From: Saprospiraceae bacterium
GTDB lineage: Bacteria > Bacteroidota > Bacteroidia > Chitinophagales > Saprospiraceae
DNA: 64,000 bases
Assembly: GCA_024103005.1 (NCBI GenBank)
Contig: JAGFJA010000007.1
Span: forward strand, 62,001-126,000
Direction of reading: 5' to 3'
The position numbers and the translations under genes are program-made. This document shows, piece by piece, positions 23,800 through 32,834 of the stretch (position 1 is the stretch's first letter; every line of letters begins with the position of its first letter). The notes beneath the pieces are model-generated. The model saw only the letters and a program-made list of their open reading frames with translations. It was not told where the DNA came from and did no database searches.

Positions 23800-26700
23800 T
23801 TACCTGATTTTAACAAATCTGTTGACTGTCCAATCTTCATCATCCTGTGACTTCCAACGGATGATATATACTCCACTATTCAAATTTTCAACTGAAATAT
23901 AATTATCAGTGGTCTGAGACATAGAAGTAATCACTTGTCCTTTTGTGTCTGTAATGGAATACATGATTGGCTTCGGTGAGGTTAAATCAAAATACAGAAA
24001 GCTTCCGGTTGGGTTAGGATAAACGTTGTGTGATGGTATTGGCCTTGAGGCAATTGGTTTGTCGCCATTGTCTGTAATTTGGTTGTTTCTCCTTTTTACT
24101 TGAAGATATACCCTTGCTTCAGAAACACAACCATTGACATTGGTAATCTGTACAAAATACATACCGGCCATATTTTGAGTGACGATGCTGATGGTAGGGT
24201 AGTGTTCAGTGCTAGTCCAGCCGTTTGGTCCTGTCCAAAGGTAGGATACTCCCGGGGTACATCTGAATGTAACTGAATCAAACTCATTTACAGGATTGGG
24301 TATTGCCCAGGCACTAGCGCGGATGCTTGGTTTGACATAAAGGGTTACAGAGGCATAGTTGTAACATTTACCTTCATTATACACGTGAACGGTATAAGTT
24401 CCGGAAGAATTGACTGTTGCATGGCTGATTACCGGATTCTGGTCGTTGCTATAAAATCCGTCAGGCCCAACCCAGTAGTAATATTGACCACCATCGGCAG
24501 ATAATCTCACTTCCTGGCCTGCGCATACAGTATCTGCTGAAATATAAGCGTGAGGGTTTATAAATGGATATACTTTCACGATAACAGAATCCTCACTAGA
24601 ACAGCCATTTTCATCAGTTAATTTCACTGTATAAATTCCTGTCATATAAAGTGGAATAGAGGTGATTACAGGATTTTGCATATCTGAAGCATAGGTATAA
24701 GGTCCTGACCATTGGAATGTGCCTGAGCCTGAAGCGAACAAATATACTTCACCGCCTTCACATACCTGAGTCAATTCAGGTGTTGCCACGACCGGTTGTG
24801 GAGTATTTATCTGTATGAACACAGATTTAGTAGCGGTACATCCTAAGCTATTTGTAATTGAAAGTGTATATAAACCTGAATTGGCTGATGTTACATTCTG
24901 TATAACAGGATCTTGTTCTGTGCTTGTCCATCCATTTGGTCCTGTCCATTGGATGATTCCTATTCCGGATGCATGGAGTTTTAAATCACTTCCGGTACAG
25001 GCAGTATTCTGTTCATACGTTAAGTCTATTTCAGGCGGATAATTGACCTTTAATGTGTCTTTTAACACTACTGAACAGCCTTGTCCACTGGTTATGGTTA
25101 CGGTATAGACACCGCTTTGCAGGAAGCCTGATGTAATAGCTATTACAGGATTCTGTTGGGTCGATGTCCATCCGTGCGGTCCTTCCCACGCATAGCTTGA
25201 ACCGCCGGAAGCCGACAACTGTAAATCTGAACCTACACAGACCGGATTAGGTGTCAGTGAAATGGTGCCGATAGGTGTTGGATTTACCAGTACTGTGGCA
25301 GTTAGAGTATTTCCGGAACAATTGTTTAAACTGGAAGTAATAGTAAATGTCACAGTTATTGGAGAGTTTGTCTGATTTATCAGCCATCCTGTTATATTTC
25401 CTGTTCCTGAAGAGGCCATTCCTGTGACATCAGAGAGGTGATCTCTTGTCCATGAAATGGCTATGCCCGGAATATTTCCCGTAACTATTATTGGTGTTAT
25501 AATATTGTCACTACAAATTGTTTGAGAGACAGGAACTGCAGAAATGTTAGGGGTTGGATTTACTAAAACAGTCGCTGAAATTGTTGTTCCGAGACAGCCA
25601 TTAGCACTTGGTCTAATCGTAAAGGTTACGGTTTGTGGAGAAGTAGTATTGTTGGTTAGTGTTCCGCTTATGTTTCCTGTTCCTGTTGAAGGAATACCTG
25701 TTACATTTGCAGTATTGTCACGTGACCAAGAGTATGTCGTTCCGGAAACAGAACCTGTGAGGATAATGGGTGTAATTAAGTTGCCTGAGCATATAGTTTG
25801 CTCATTTGGGCTTGCAATAGCATTGGGGGTTGGATTTACTAAAACAGTCGCTGTTATGGGTGTAACCGGACATAGGTAGGATTGTGGTGTGATAGTAAAG
25901 GTCACTAATTGTGGAATATTCGTATTATTTGTTAGTGCACCACTTATGTTTCCATTGCCGCTAGTTGCAATACCGGTGACATTTGCAGTATTATTCCTGG
26001 TCCAGGTATAAGCTGTACCGGTAACATTTCCACTTAAGATGATAGTAGAAATAGAATTTCCGCTACAAATAGTCTGAGATGCTGGGGTGGCAGTCATTGT
26101 TAATGTAGGATAGACAGTAATTGTAAATTCAGTAGTGTCCGGCTGGCAGACCTCTTCAGGCATGACAATTAATAAGGCTATTGAATTGTCAGGTGAATTG
26201 TCATATACTTGAGGTTGGCAGAAAAAATCAACTGAATTTTGATTTAAAATATAATAAAATCCGGGCTCCGAAGGAGCAGTAAAGAATTTATTAACTGAGC
26301 CGCTGGTTGGTACGAATGTAGATATACAATCTATTGTGTAATTGGAGCCGTCACCTAATCCTGCATATACCTGAACCCCACAATTTGCTTGGCAAAAATT
26401 GTTATTCAGTTGTTGGATATTGTAATCATAAGTAAGGTTAACTGTTGATTGAGGAGCTACCGTTACCACATTCGTCCCCCCATTTAATTTTGGATTAGTA
26501 ATATCTACATGTTTGTCAGCTACATCATAGGAAAGGGATGAATTTGGACTTATGGGCGCTTCCTCAACCTTGATTAAAGCAAATGCCTTATTAGGGTCCT
26601 GGACAAAACTTACAGGCACACAGTAATATTGAAGCGAGCCTTCAAAAACCATATAGTAGAATCCCGGTTGAGTTGGAGCATTGAAATTAACATTTAAATT

Positions 26701-27519
26701 AGTACTATATGGTAAGTACCCGTTACTATAGCTGAAACAAAACAAAGAATTATTGGTTGCTCCCAGACCAAAATAAGTCTGAACAATACACCCAGTACAA
26801 TAATTTCCTACTTGAGTAATATCCAAATGTCCGGTCATGTTGACAGCCGCTCCCGGAGTCGTTTCCAGATAGTTGGTGCCACCATTAAGCTGGATATTAG
26901 AGAAGGTCTGAAGCCTGTCAGCAAAATTATAACTCATCGGTAAGGTTGGAACTGTCTTTGGCTTTATTGTAAGAGAAACAGTTGATGTAATAGGGGCATT
27001 TGTATTATTCTGCATGGTAAATCCGGGAATGACATTGGCACCACTGGCACCTAAGCCAATGGCTGTATTTGAATTAGTCCATTGAATATAGTCTTCGTAA
27101 CTACCGCCGGGTATATTGATACTATTCACAATATCACCTTTACATCCCGTTATATCCGGTAATTCAGGCATGTGAATCATTTCAACATTGACTCCTACAC
27201 TCAGAGAAACATTACCTCCGGTTGTAGTAATATTTACGGTATAAGTGCCACTATTTGCCAGTTGAATGTTGGTAATGACAGGATTTTGTAAACTGCTGGT
27301 AAAACCATTAGGTCCTGTCCAGGAATAGGCTGTTCCACCGGTAGCAAAAAAGTAAACAGTCTGACCCTCACATGGTATGCTAGGGTAAACAGTGGCATCC
27401 GGAGGTAGCGCCTGAACAGAAAGTTTTGACAGGGATGTAGATGATTTATAAAAATTTGCATAGGAAGGTTGTCCCTGAATCATGATCCAGGAAAATAACA
27501 ATAAAAGAAAAACTCTCAT
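23800..27519 (-). CDS. Large multi-domain exoprotein with Ig/PKD-like repeats and T9SS tail
   Basis: A 1239-residue secreted protein: signal peptide (about residues 1-22), an Ig-like domain (about 35-110), a region of irregular beta domains with paired cysteines (about 110-460), three ~90-residue repeats each with a QTICSGNxITPII start and a TATVLVNPTP end (about 470-760), five or more ~85-residue Ig-like repeats of the pattern WTGPNGWTSTxxxPVI (about 760-1145), and a C-terminal type A sorting domain (NVYPNPTGSFLYFDLTSPKP to VNRFVKIR). Such proteins are exported by the type IX system and attached to the surface or released. No catalytic domain is seen; adhesion or matrix structure is likely. 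Confidence 0.88.
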   Translation of the reverse strand: MRVFLLLLFSWIMIQGQPSYANFYKSSTSLSKLSVQALPPDATVYPSIPCEGQTVYFFATGGTAYSWTGPNGFTSSLQNPVITNIQLANSGTYTVNITTTGGNVSLSVGVNVEMIHMPELPDITGCKGDIVNSINIPGGSYEDYIQWTNSNTAIGLGASGANVIPGFTMQNNTNAPITSTVSLTIKPKTVPTLPMSYNFADRLQTFSNIQLNGGTNYLETTPGAAVNMTGHLDITQVGNYCTGCIVQTYFGLGATNNSLFCFSYSNGYLPYSTNLNVNFNAPTQPGFYYMVFEGSLQYYCVPVSFVQDPNKAFALIKVEEAPISPNSSLSYDVADKHVDITNPKLNGGTNVVTVAPQSTVNLTYDYNIQQLNNNFCQANCGVQVYAGLGDGSNYTIDCISTFVPTSGSVNKFFTAPSEPGFYYILNQNSVDFFCQPQVYDNSPDNSIALLIVMPEEVCQPDTTEFTITVYPTLTMTATPASQTICSGNSISTIILSGNVTGTAYTWTRNNTANVTGIATSGNGNISGALTNNTNIPQLVTFTITPQSYLCPVTPITATVLVNPTPNAIASPNEQTICSGNLITPIILTGSVSGTTYSWSRDNTANVTGIPSTGTGNISGTLTNNTTSPQTVTFTIRPSANGCLGTTISATVLVNPTPNISAVPVSQTICSDNIITPIIVTGNIPGIAISWTRDHLSDVTGMASSGTGNITGWLINQTNSPITVTFTITSSLNNCSGNTLTATVLVNPTPIGTISLTPNPVCVGSDLQLSASGGSSYAWEGPHGWTSTQQNPVIAITSGFLQSGVYTVTITSGQGCSVVLKDTLKVNYPPEIDLTYEQNTACTGSDLKLHASGIGIIQWTGPNGWTSTEQDPVIQNVTSANSGLYTLSITNSLGCTATKSVFIQINTPQPVVATPELTQVCEGGEVYLFASGSGTFQWSGPYTYASDMQNPVITSIPLYMTGIYTVKLTDENGCSSEDSVIVKVYPFINPHAYISADTVCAGQEVRLSADGGQYYYWVGPDGFYSNDQNPVISHATVNSSGTYTVHVYNEGKCYNYASVTLYVKPSIRASAWAIPNPVNEFDSVTFRCTPGVSYLWTGPNGWTSTEHYPTISIVTQNMAGMYFVQITNVNGCVSEARVYLQVKRRNNQITDNGDKPIASRPIPSHNVYPNPTGSFLYFDLTSPKPIMYSITDTKGQVITSMSQTTDNYISVENLNSGVYIIRWKSQDDEDWTVNRFVKIR

Positions 27520-27851
27520 GATATAATATTTTAGTAGTAAAGCGATAAAAATCAGATGTAAATATAGAGAATTGTCAGAAATAATTTATTATACTAAGAA
27601 AATATTTCTTAATTATGTTAATAAAATTGAAATATTTAATCACCGGAAATTATTCTTGGTGAGTTAATCTGATTGTTTGGGTTATGCCTTTATTTTGGTC
27701 TTTAATAATTCAGTTTATTCATATTGTCCAGAAAAGAATCAGATAGACTTCAAACGGTGAGATGATGCAACAAAAATATTGCTGCTAAAATGTGAAATAA
27801 CTTTTATGTTGATTTTTTATTATTTACTACAAGAAGGCAAGTGTCTGCTTT
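27520..27851. other. AT-rich intergenic stretch, nothing recognised
   Basis: About 330 bp between the exoprotein start and the Pcm stop. It presumably holds the exoprotein promoter on the reverse strand. No reading frame, tRNA or strong hairpin stands out. Confidence 0.6.
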
Positions 27852-28517
27852 TTATTTATTCACTCCTTCTAACATGGGCACAAAGTACGCATCATCTTTT
27901 TCGGACAGTTTATAGGTAGTAGGCGAGGTCTTTGTCAGTACCACCATTTTCTGATTTTTTTGATCTCCCCAGGGTAAAACCATTATGCCACCGACAGCCA
28001 GTTGGTCTATCAACTTAACCGGAAGTTCCTTTGGTGCCGCTGTTACAATGATTTTTTTAAATGGTGCATGGATAGGAAGTCCTTCAAAACCATCGCTGAG
28101 ATAACACCTTATTTGGGGGAAGCCGATTTGTTTGAGATTTTTGACGGTTTTCCGGAATAATGCTTCCTGTCTTTCAATGGTATATACCCGGGCGCCGAGT
28201 GCACATAAAATACTCGCCTGAAAGCCCGAACCGGTGCCTATTTCAAGGACTTTATCACCTTTTTTAATGTCCAATAGCTGACTTTGTAAGGCCACAGTAT
28301 AGGGTTGGGATATCGTCTGCGCACATCCGATGGGTAGTGGTCTGTCTTGATATGCCAATTCCTCAAAAGCCTTGTCTAAAAAGAAATGGCGGGGTACCTG
28401 ATTAAATGCATCCAATACTGCCTGGCTATAAATTCCCTTATCCGCAAGTTCCTTTATCAGTTTGCGCCTTAGTCCGCGATGCCTATAATCATCGATTGGT
28501 GTAGAATTCCTATTCAT
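27852..28517 (-). CDS. pcm: Protein-L-isoaspartate(D-aspartate) O-methyltransferase
   Basis: A 221-residue SAM-dependent methyltransferase that repairs isoaspartyl residues in damaged proteins. The class I Rossmann motif is VLEIGTGSGFQASIL (about residues 91-105). The family-specific VPRHFFLDKAFEELAYQDR, LPIGCAQTISQPYTVAL and IIVTAAPKELP stretches are all present. Length is the usual 210-225. The ATG follows the -7 box by only 7 nt, so the mRNA may be nearly leaderless. It follows the sigma factor gene but a strong terminator separates them. Confidence 0.93.
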   Translation of the reverse strand: MNRNSTPIDDYRHRGLRRKLIKELADKGIYSQAVLDAFNQVPRHFFLDKAFEELAYQDRPLPIGCAQTISQPYTVALQSQLLDIKKGDKVLEIGTGSGFQASILCALGARVYTIERQEALFRKTVKNLKQIGFPQIRCYLSDGFEGLPIHAPFKKIIVTAAPKELPVKLIDQLAVGGIMVLPWGDQKNQKMVVLTKTSPTTYKLSEKDDAYFVPMLEGVNK

Positions 28518-28524
28518 ATAACGA

Positions 28525-28532
28525 CAAAGTTA
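28525..28532 (-). promoter_or_regulatory. Probable -7 box (TAACTTTG) of pcm
   Basis: The reverse strand reads TAACTTTG, a TAnnTTTG match, whose last base is 8 nt from the first base of the pcm ATG at 28517. The sigma-factor terminator hairpin lies immediately upstream. Confidence 0.4.
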
Positions 28533-28544
28533 CATATATAAAAT

Positions 28545-28585
28545 AAAATAGGCTAATTTATTACACAATAAATTAGCCTATTTTT
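28545..28585 (-). terminator. Intrinsic terminator of the ECF sigma factor gene
   Basis: AATAGGCTAATTTATT pairs perfectly with AATAAATTAGCCTATT across a short ACAC loop, a 16-bp stem, with T-rich DNA on both sides. It could stop transcription in both directions; in the local context it ends the sigma factor transcript. Confidence 0.85.
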
Positions 28586-28600
28586 AAATTTTTATTTAAA

Positions 28601-29182
28601 TCAGATGGCCAAAGCTTCTTTTTCAGATAAGTTACGTCTGATATTTATCAGTGCATATCTCATTCTTCCGAGAGCAGTATTGATGCTTACACGTGTAACC
28701 TGACTGATTTCCTTGAAGCTCATATCTGCATAGTGACGAAGTATGATAACCTCTCGCTGCTCAGGCGGCAATGCATCTATTAGGCTCTTTAGTTTTTGAT
28801 GGCTTTGACTTTTAATGATGACGTCTTCGTGGCTATCTTCAGATGTTGAAAGCACATCGAATATGTCAAAATTCTCAGTTGTGTTGATGATAGCACGTCT
28901 CTTGGATCTGCGGAAGTTATCAACACACAGGTTATATGCAATCCTCACAGCCCACTGGACAAACTTACCTTCATGATTGTACTTGCCCTTTCTGAGCGTA
29001 TCAATGATTTTTATAAACACTTCCTGGAAGATATCCTCTGCCTGATGCTCATCTTTGACAAACAAGTAAATGGTTGTATAAATTTTGTTCTTATGCCTTT
29101 GAAGTAATTCCTCAAATGCGCGTTCGTTTCCTTCAAGATACATCCTGATTAAACTCTGATCACAAATTGACTGTAAATGCAT
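28601..29182 (-). CDS. ECF-type RNA polymerase sigma factor
   Basis: A 193-residue sigma-70-family factor with region 2 (about residues 22-92, with DEHQAEDIFQEVFIKII and FVQWAVRIAYNLCVDNFRR) and region 4 (about 130-182, ALPPEQREVIILRHYADMSF then RVSINTALGRMRYAL). No regions 1 or 3 are present, so it is of the extracytoplasmic-function group. No anti-sigma gene lies beside it, as is common for single ECF factors in this phylum, so its signal is unknown. It is transcribed alone, with a strong terminator behind it. Confidence 0.92.
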   Translation of the reverse strand: MHLQSICDQSLIRMYLEGNERAFEELLQRHKNKIYTTIYLFVKDEHQAEDIFQEVFIKIIDTLRKGKYNHEGKFVQWAVRIAYNLCVDNFRRSKRRAIINTTENFDIFDVLSTSEDSHEDVIIKSQSHQKLKSLIDALPPEQREVIILRHYADMSFKEISQVTRVSINTALGRMRYALINIRRNLSEKEALAI

Positions 29183-29448
29183 AAATTTTTACTTTTAAGT
29201 ATCGGAAAATGAATTGTTGAAAAGTAAAAATTATGCGATAGGCAAGTTAATTATTTTAATGAATGAAAATTACTTTATATAATTTCTAATCCAAAGATAT
29301 ATTTAATTTTTTAACCATATTCTCTTTAACATAATTTTAACTATTTGTGATTTGCCTCCGGAATTGTGGTTTTATAGTATTTGCGGAATCTTTGAAGGAT
29401 GTGATTCAAAATTCCGGTCTTCTGAAAACCAGCCTTTTAGGGTAGTTT

Positions 29449-30423
29449 TTAACTTTTTCTTTGCTGTAAATGCCCTGATAGTTGAGAAAGTAAATCCCTT
29501 CCATAATCAGAGATGTTTAAAAGTGATAATTGGTCATCGGCTTTTTTAAAGTAAGCCTTGATTTCCATTTCGATTACTTCAAACAGTCCGATTGATGTCA
29601 TTAACTCTGTCATTTTTAACACTTTTAACTCAGGTTGGACACTATCCGAATGGAGTAATTCGATCATCTGATTTTTTATTGCCGGAGGAGCTATTTCCAA
29701 TGCTTTAGTTATGAGGATGGTTTTTTTCTTTCTTATAATGTCTCCACCTTTCATTTTTCCCACTTTTTCCTGATCGCCGATTAGGTCAAGCAAATCGTCC
29801 TGAATCTGAAAGGCAATGCCAAGATTGGTACCATATTCGTATAATGGTGTACTTTCCGCTTTATTTTTTCCTGCTATCAAAGCCCCAAGTTGGAGAGCCA
29901 TTCCAAGGAATACCGCTGTTTTCAATCTGATCATTTTAATATACTCTTCGGAGGTCAGGTATGTTCTTTCTTCAAATTCCATGTCCAGTTGCTGCCCGAT
30001 ACAGATATCCAGGGCAGTCTGACTGAATGTACTGAGTACATCAAGCGCGTTTGACTGGCTGCAATCTTTCAGGATGTGCTGATATGCAAGAATCGACATG
30101 GCATCGCCAGAGAGAATAGCGGCATTGTTTCCAAATTTTTTATGAACAGTCTCCTTGCCTCTTCTTAGGTCTGCTTCATCCATAATGTCATCATGCATCA
30201 GGGTGAAATTGTGAAATAGCTCAAGTCCATGAGCGGCATGCATACACTTTTCTATATCGTTGCGAAAAATTCTGTAGCCGATGATAGCCAATAGAGGGCG
30301 GATTTTTTTACTTTTAAGACTCAAAATATATTGAATAGGCAGTGAAAGCCCTGACACTTCCAGGTCTCCTTTACTGATCTTCGTAAAATTTAGATAAGCT
30401 TCCTGTAAATCTTGTATATGCAT
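29449..30423 (-). CDS. Polyprenyl diphosphate synthase
   Basis: A 324-residue trans-prenyltransferase that extends allylic diphosphates with IPP. The first aspartate-rich motif is DDIMDEADLRRG (about residues 76-87) and the second is QIQDDLLDLIGD (about 208-219); KKIRPLLAIIGYRI and GQQLDMEFEE are also typical. Chain length depends on residues before the first motif (FHNFTLMHDD), where small or aromatic residues limit growth; exact product uncertain. It uses the IPP/DMAPP made through the mevalonate genes elsewhere in the window and could feed MenA. Confidence 0.9.
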   Translation of the reverse strand: MHIQDLQEAYLNFTKISKGDLEVSGLSLPIQYILSLKSKKIRPLLAIIGYRIFRNDIEKCMHAAHGLELFHNFTLMHDDIMDEADLRRGKETVHKKFGNNAAILSGDAMSILAYQHILKDCSQSNALDVLSTFSQTALDICIGQQLDMEFEERTYLTSEEYIKMIRLKTAVFLGMALQLGALIAGKNKAESTPLYEYGTNLGIAFQIQDDLLDLIGDQEKVGKMKGGDIIRKKKTILITKALEIAPPAIKNQMIELLHSDSVQPELKVLKMTELMTSIGLFEVIEMEIKAYFKKADDQLSLLNISDYGRDLLSQLSGHLQQRKS

Positions 30424-30440
30424 GGATGTAAAATAAATAA

Positions 30441-30463
30441 AAAAGGCCGAATGTATCGGCCTT
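30441..30463 (-). terminator. Intrinsic terminator of the lipoprotein pair
   Basis: AAGGCCGA and TCGGCCTT form an 8-bp stem with a 5-nt loop. On the reverse strand it is followed by TTTTTTATTTATTTT. It lies 26 bp past the stop at 30489. Confidence 0.85.
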
Positions 30464-30488
30464 ATAGTAAACTAATTTAATTTTCTAA

Positions 30489-31322
30489 TTAAAAGCAACC
30501 TGAATTACCCAGATCTTTGCCCTGGAAAGTTGCTCCGGTAACATTTATTTTACCGTCCTTTTCATTTATTGATCCTTCGATGGAAACAAACATGAATTTG
30601 CTTTCTGTGCCTAAATTATTTTCTTTGAATAATCTGGTAATAAAGCCATTCGGATCAACTACTTTAAGTTCTTTTCCGGTATAACAGGTTACTGCTTTGT
30701 AGCCCTGACCATCAACATACACCTTGGATTTGAATGGGGAAGAGTTTAAAAATTTAGCATTTATCTCTTTTTCGAGTCCCAATATCATGGCGTCCATCCC
30801 GGGTTTGTTTTCCACGACTTTCAATTCCAAAGTTCCCCTTGTATTAGGGTCAGAACTTTGAACTGAGCCTTGCATGGTTGTCGTGATGCGATCATTCTCA
30901 AAGTAATATTTCATAAGCTCAGGACCATTTTTGCCGTTTGCCCTGGTCTCAGCATAGATGATTTTGTCATTTTTGTAACACAAGTTTATTGAGTTAATCT
31001 CATAATTTGAGAAAACGACATTTGTTAATTGATGTACGTCTATTTTTCCGCCAAAAGCAATTGATTTGAATTTAGGGTCTCCGGTGAAGTTTTTCAAGTC
31101 CATACGAGGGCTTTTGCGAATAGTTGCTACATATTCATCTATTGACTTGACATTGCCCGGCAAGACTTCTTTTTCCTGACTTGTATCTACGTTTCCAACT
31201 CTTGAATATTTGCTTAAATCAAGTTTACCGCCTTCTGTCTCTACTTTTTTCTTGTTTGAATTACAAGAGACTGCGAATATTGCCAATAAGGCGAATGCTG
31301 CGATTTTTAATCTAAAATTCAT
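30489..31322 (-). CDS. Lipoprotein of unknown function
   Basis: A 277-residue lipoprotein. The start at 31322 gives a normal signal peptide with lipobox Cys20 (FAVSCNSNKKK); an earlier in-frame start at 31352 would overlap the META gene and add ten unneeded residues. The mature part is charged with a beta-rich look and two late cysteines (VTCYTGKE and the final GNSGCF). No family is recognised. It follows the META-domain gene by 16 bp, so both are probably one transcript ending at the hairpin at 30.45 kb. Confidence 0.7.
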   Translation of the reverse strand: MNFRLKIAAFALLAIFAVSCNSNKKKVETEGGKLDLSKYSRVGNVDTSQEKEVLPGNVKSIDEYVATIRKSPRMDLKNFTGDPKFKSIAFGGKIDVHQLTNVVFSNYEINSINLCYKNDKIIYAETRANGKNGPELMKYYFENDRITTTMQGSVQSSDPNTRGTLELKVVENKPGMDAMILGLEKEINAKFLNSSPFKSKVYVDGQGYKAVTCYTGKELKVVDPNGFITRLFKENNLGTESKFMFVSIEGSINEKDGKINVTGATFQGKDLGNSGCF

Positions 31323-31338
31323 AAAACTGATTATTAAT

Positions 31339-31779
31339 TTATTGTGTAACATTGACGCCTTCGAGTGTCAGTAACAATTCACCCCCGGCATATAATTTTA
31401 AAATTTTTCCTGATACTTCATAGGAGTTAATTTTTTCTAAAGCTCCTATGATGATGTTTTCCTGATTATCATTTGGACATGCCATTTTAGTAGAAGCTAT
31501 GTCAGAAAAATGAATAATGGAACTGCCTTTTTCACTCTTATACTTACCGTTTATGGTATTGCATCCGGTATTTCCGGTAAAGGTTCCTTCCCCTTTACGG
31601 TTTGGAAGGGACAATTCTATCGTCCTAGAGCTTATTGAATTGGTTACCATGGATTCTCTGACTTTCAATATAGTCCACTTGGTCCCGGTAAGGAATAATT
31701 GATTTTTATCCTGGGCTTTTTTTCCTGTATTGCATGACATTAAAAACAATAATGCACCCAAAAAAGCTAAATTTTTCAT
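31339..31779 (-). CDS. META-domain lipoprotein (HslJ-like)
   Basis: A 146-residue lipoprotein with lipobox Cys16 (LLFLMSC) and one META domain (about residues 30-142). Visible family features are TGTKWTILKV, GNTGCNTINGKYKSEKG and ASTKMACPNDNQE, with the two conserved cysteines of the domain. META proteins (HslJ type) sit in the periplasm or on the envelope and have been linked to heat or antibiotic stress; the biochemical function is not known. It is the first gene of a two-gene lipoprotein unit. Confidence 0.85.
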   Translation of the reverse strand: MKNLAFLGALLFLMSCNTGKKAQDKNQLFLTGTKWTILKVRESMVTNSISSRTIELSLPNRKGEGTFTGNTGCNTINGKYKSEKGSSIIHFSDIASTKMACPNDNQENIIIGALEKINSYEVSGKILKLYAGGELLLTLEGVNVTQ

Positions 31780-31951
31780 ATCGTTTTAGTTTATTTCAAA
31801 AATTCGCACAAAGGTGAGAAGAATTCCACACTTATTGAAATATATTCTCTATTAATATATTTAATGAAAAGCCAATCATGACTATATTTATCACGTAGTT
31901 TAATTTATCTTAACAATCAATTTTGTCTTTTGTCTGTTATCCTCCGTTCTT

Positions 31952-32593
31952 TTACCATTGTATTCCGGCCTTGTTTTTTAGAAAGTCTGCAAGTGTTTCC
32001 GCCTTTCTGTCATATTGCATTGCTTGAATACCTGTGGCAACGGCGGCTTGTACATTTTCTTCAAGATCATCAATAAATAACGTCTCACTCGGTGAAATAT
32101 TTGAATCTTCTAAGACAAACTTAAAACATTCCGCCTCCGGCTTCCTCCTCCCGATGATATTTGAGTAGTATATGCGGGTAAATATTTGATTGTACCAAAG
32201 CTTCTTTATACCCTGTTTTTCCAGATAGCGGTCAAACCAGTCAGCGTGCGTTTCATTGATATTGCTTAATAAAAAAAGCTTATAGTTGGCGGCAAGGGAA
32301 GTCAATAATTCTGATATTCCTTCGGGCATTTCTTCCAACATTGCATTCCAGGCCGGTAATAAATCATTGATTACGGCATTGGTTCGACTGATTTTAGTGA
32401 GATAATTGAAAAAGACCACATAAGGAATCTTCCCTGTTTCAAATTTATTAAAAACAGTCATCGTTTTATCGTCGATCTGATTAAAGTCAAGCCCGGTAAC
32501 GGCTGACAGGCGTGATCTGGTCTTATTAAAGTCAATGTTAAGCAATACATTGCCCAGGTCGAAGATGATATTCCTGATTGGTTGAGATGTCAT
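31952..32593 (-). CDS. HAD-family hydrolase, YihX-like
   Basis: A 213-residue HAD superfamily phosphatase. Motif I is IIFDLGNVLLNIDF (nucleophile Asp near residue 11), motif II is LFLLSNINETH, Lys is in IGRRKPEAECF and motif IV is LFIDDLEENV. DLGN in place of the usual DxD is shared with E. coli YihX, an alpha-glucose-1-phosphatase, so a sugar phosphate is a fair but unproven substrate. The helical cap lies between residues 15 and 90. Confidence 0.87.
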   Translation of the reverse strand: MTSQPIRNIIFDLGNVLLNIDFNKTRSRLSAVTGLDFNQIDDKTMTVFNKFETGKIPYVVFFNYLTKISRTNAVINDLLPAWNAMLEEMPEGISELLTSLAANYKLFLLSNINETHADWFDRYLEKQGIKKLWYNQIFTRIYYSNIIGRRKPEAECFKFVLEDSNISPSETLFIDDLEENVQAAVATGIQAMQYDRKAETLADFLKNKAGIQW

Positions 32594-32610
32594 ATCTGAA
32601 TGTATGGTAT

Positions 32611-32645
32611 AAAAAAAGGTTTTGAATCAAATGATCAAAACCTTT
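32611..32645 (-). terminator. Intrinsic terminator of the CAU tRNA
   Basis: AAAGGTTTTGA (32615-32625) pairs with TCAAAACCTTT (32635-32645), an 11-bp stem with a 9-nt loop, followed on the reverse strand by seven T in total. It begins ten bases past the 3' end of the tRNA. Confidence 0.85.
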
Positions 32646-32654
32646 CAACGAGGG

Positions 32655-32729
32655 TGGGCCCACCAGGACTTGAACCTGGGACCCCCTGATTATGAGTCAG
32701 GTGCTACTAACCAACTGAGCTATAGGCCC
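32655..32729 (-). tRNA. tRNA with CAU anticodon, probably tRNA-Ile2
   Basis: A complete cloverleaf on the reverse strand: acceptor GGGCCTA/TGGGCCC, anticodon stem CCTGA/TCAGG with loop CTCATAA (anticodon CAU) and T arm CCAGG/CCTGG. The G1-C72 acceptor resembles tRNA-Ile, and the TTCAAGT T-loop matches the E. coli ileX tRNA. Read as tRNA-Ile2 it would need lysidine at C34; elongator tRNA-Met cannot be excluded. CCA is not fully encoded. The D arm has one extra base (GGTTAGTAGC), so its stem has three canonical pairs. Confidence 0.9.
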
Positions 32730-32834
32730 TCAATCCGAAAATTGTGGTGCAAATATATAAATTTCTTTTTTGTAAACAACTTTATTCTCTTTTGCAGGCA
32801 AATTTTTTAATATTATGATATATGTATCAGATTA

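Noticed and set aside
32622..32810. Small open frame on the plus strand over the CAU tRNA
   Set aside because: It is the antisense reading of the tRNA, a common spurious peptide in databases.
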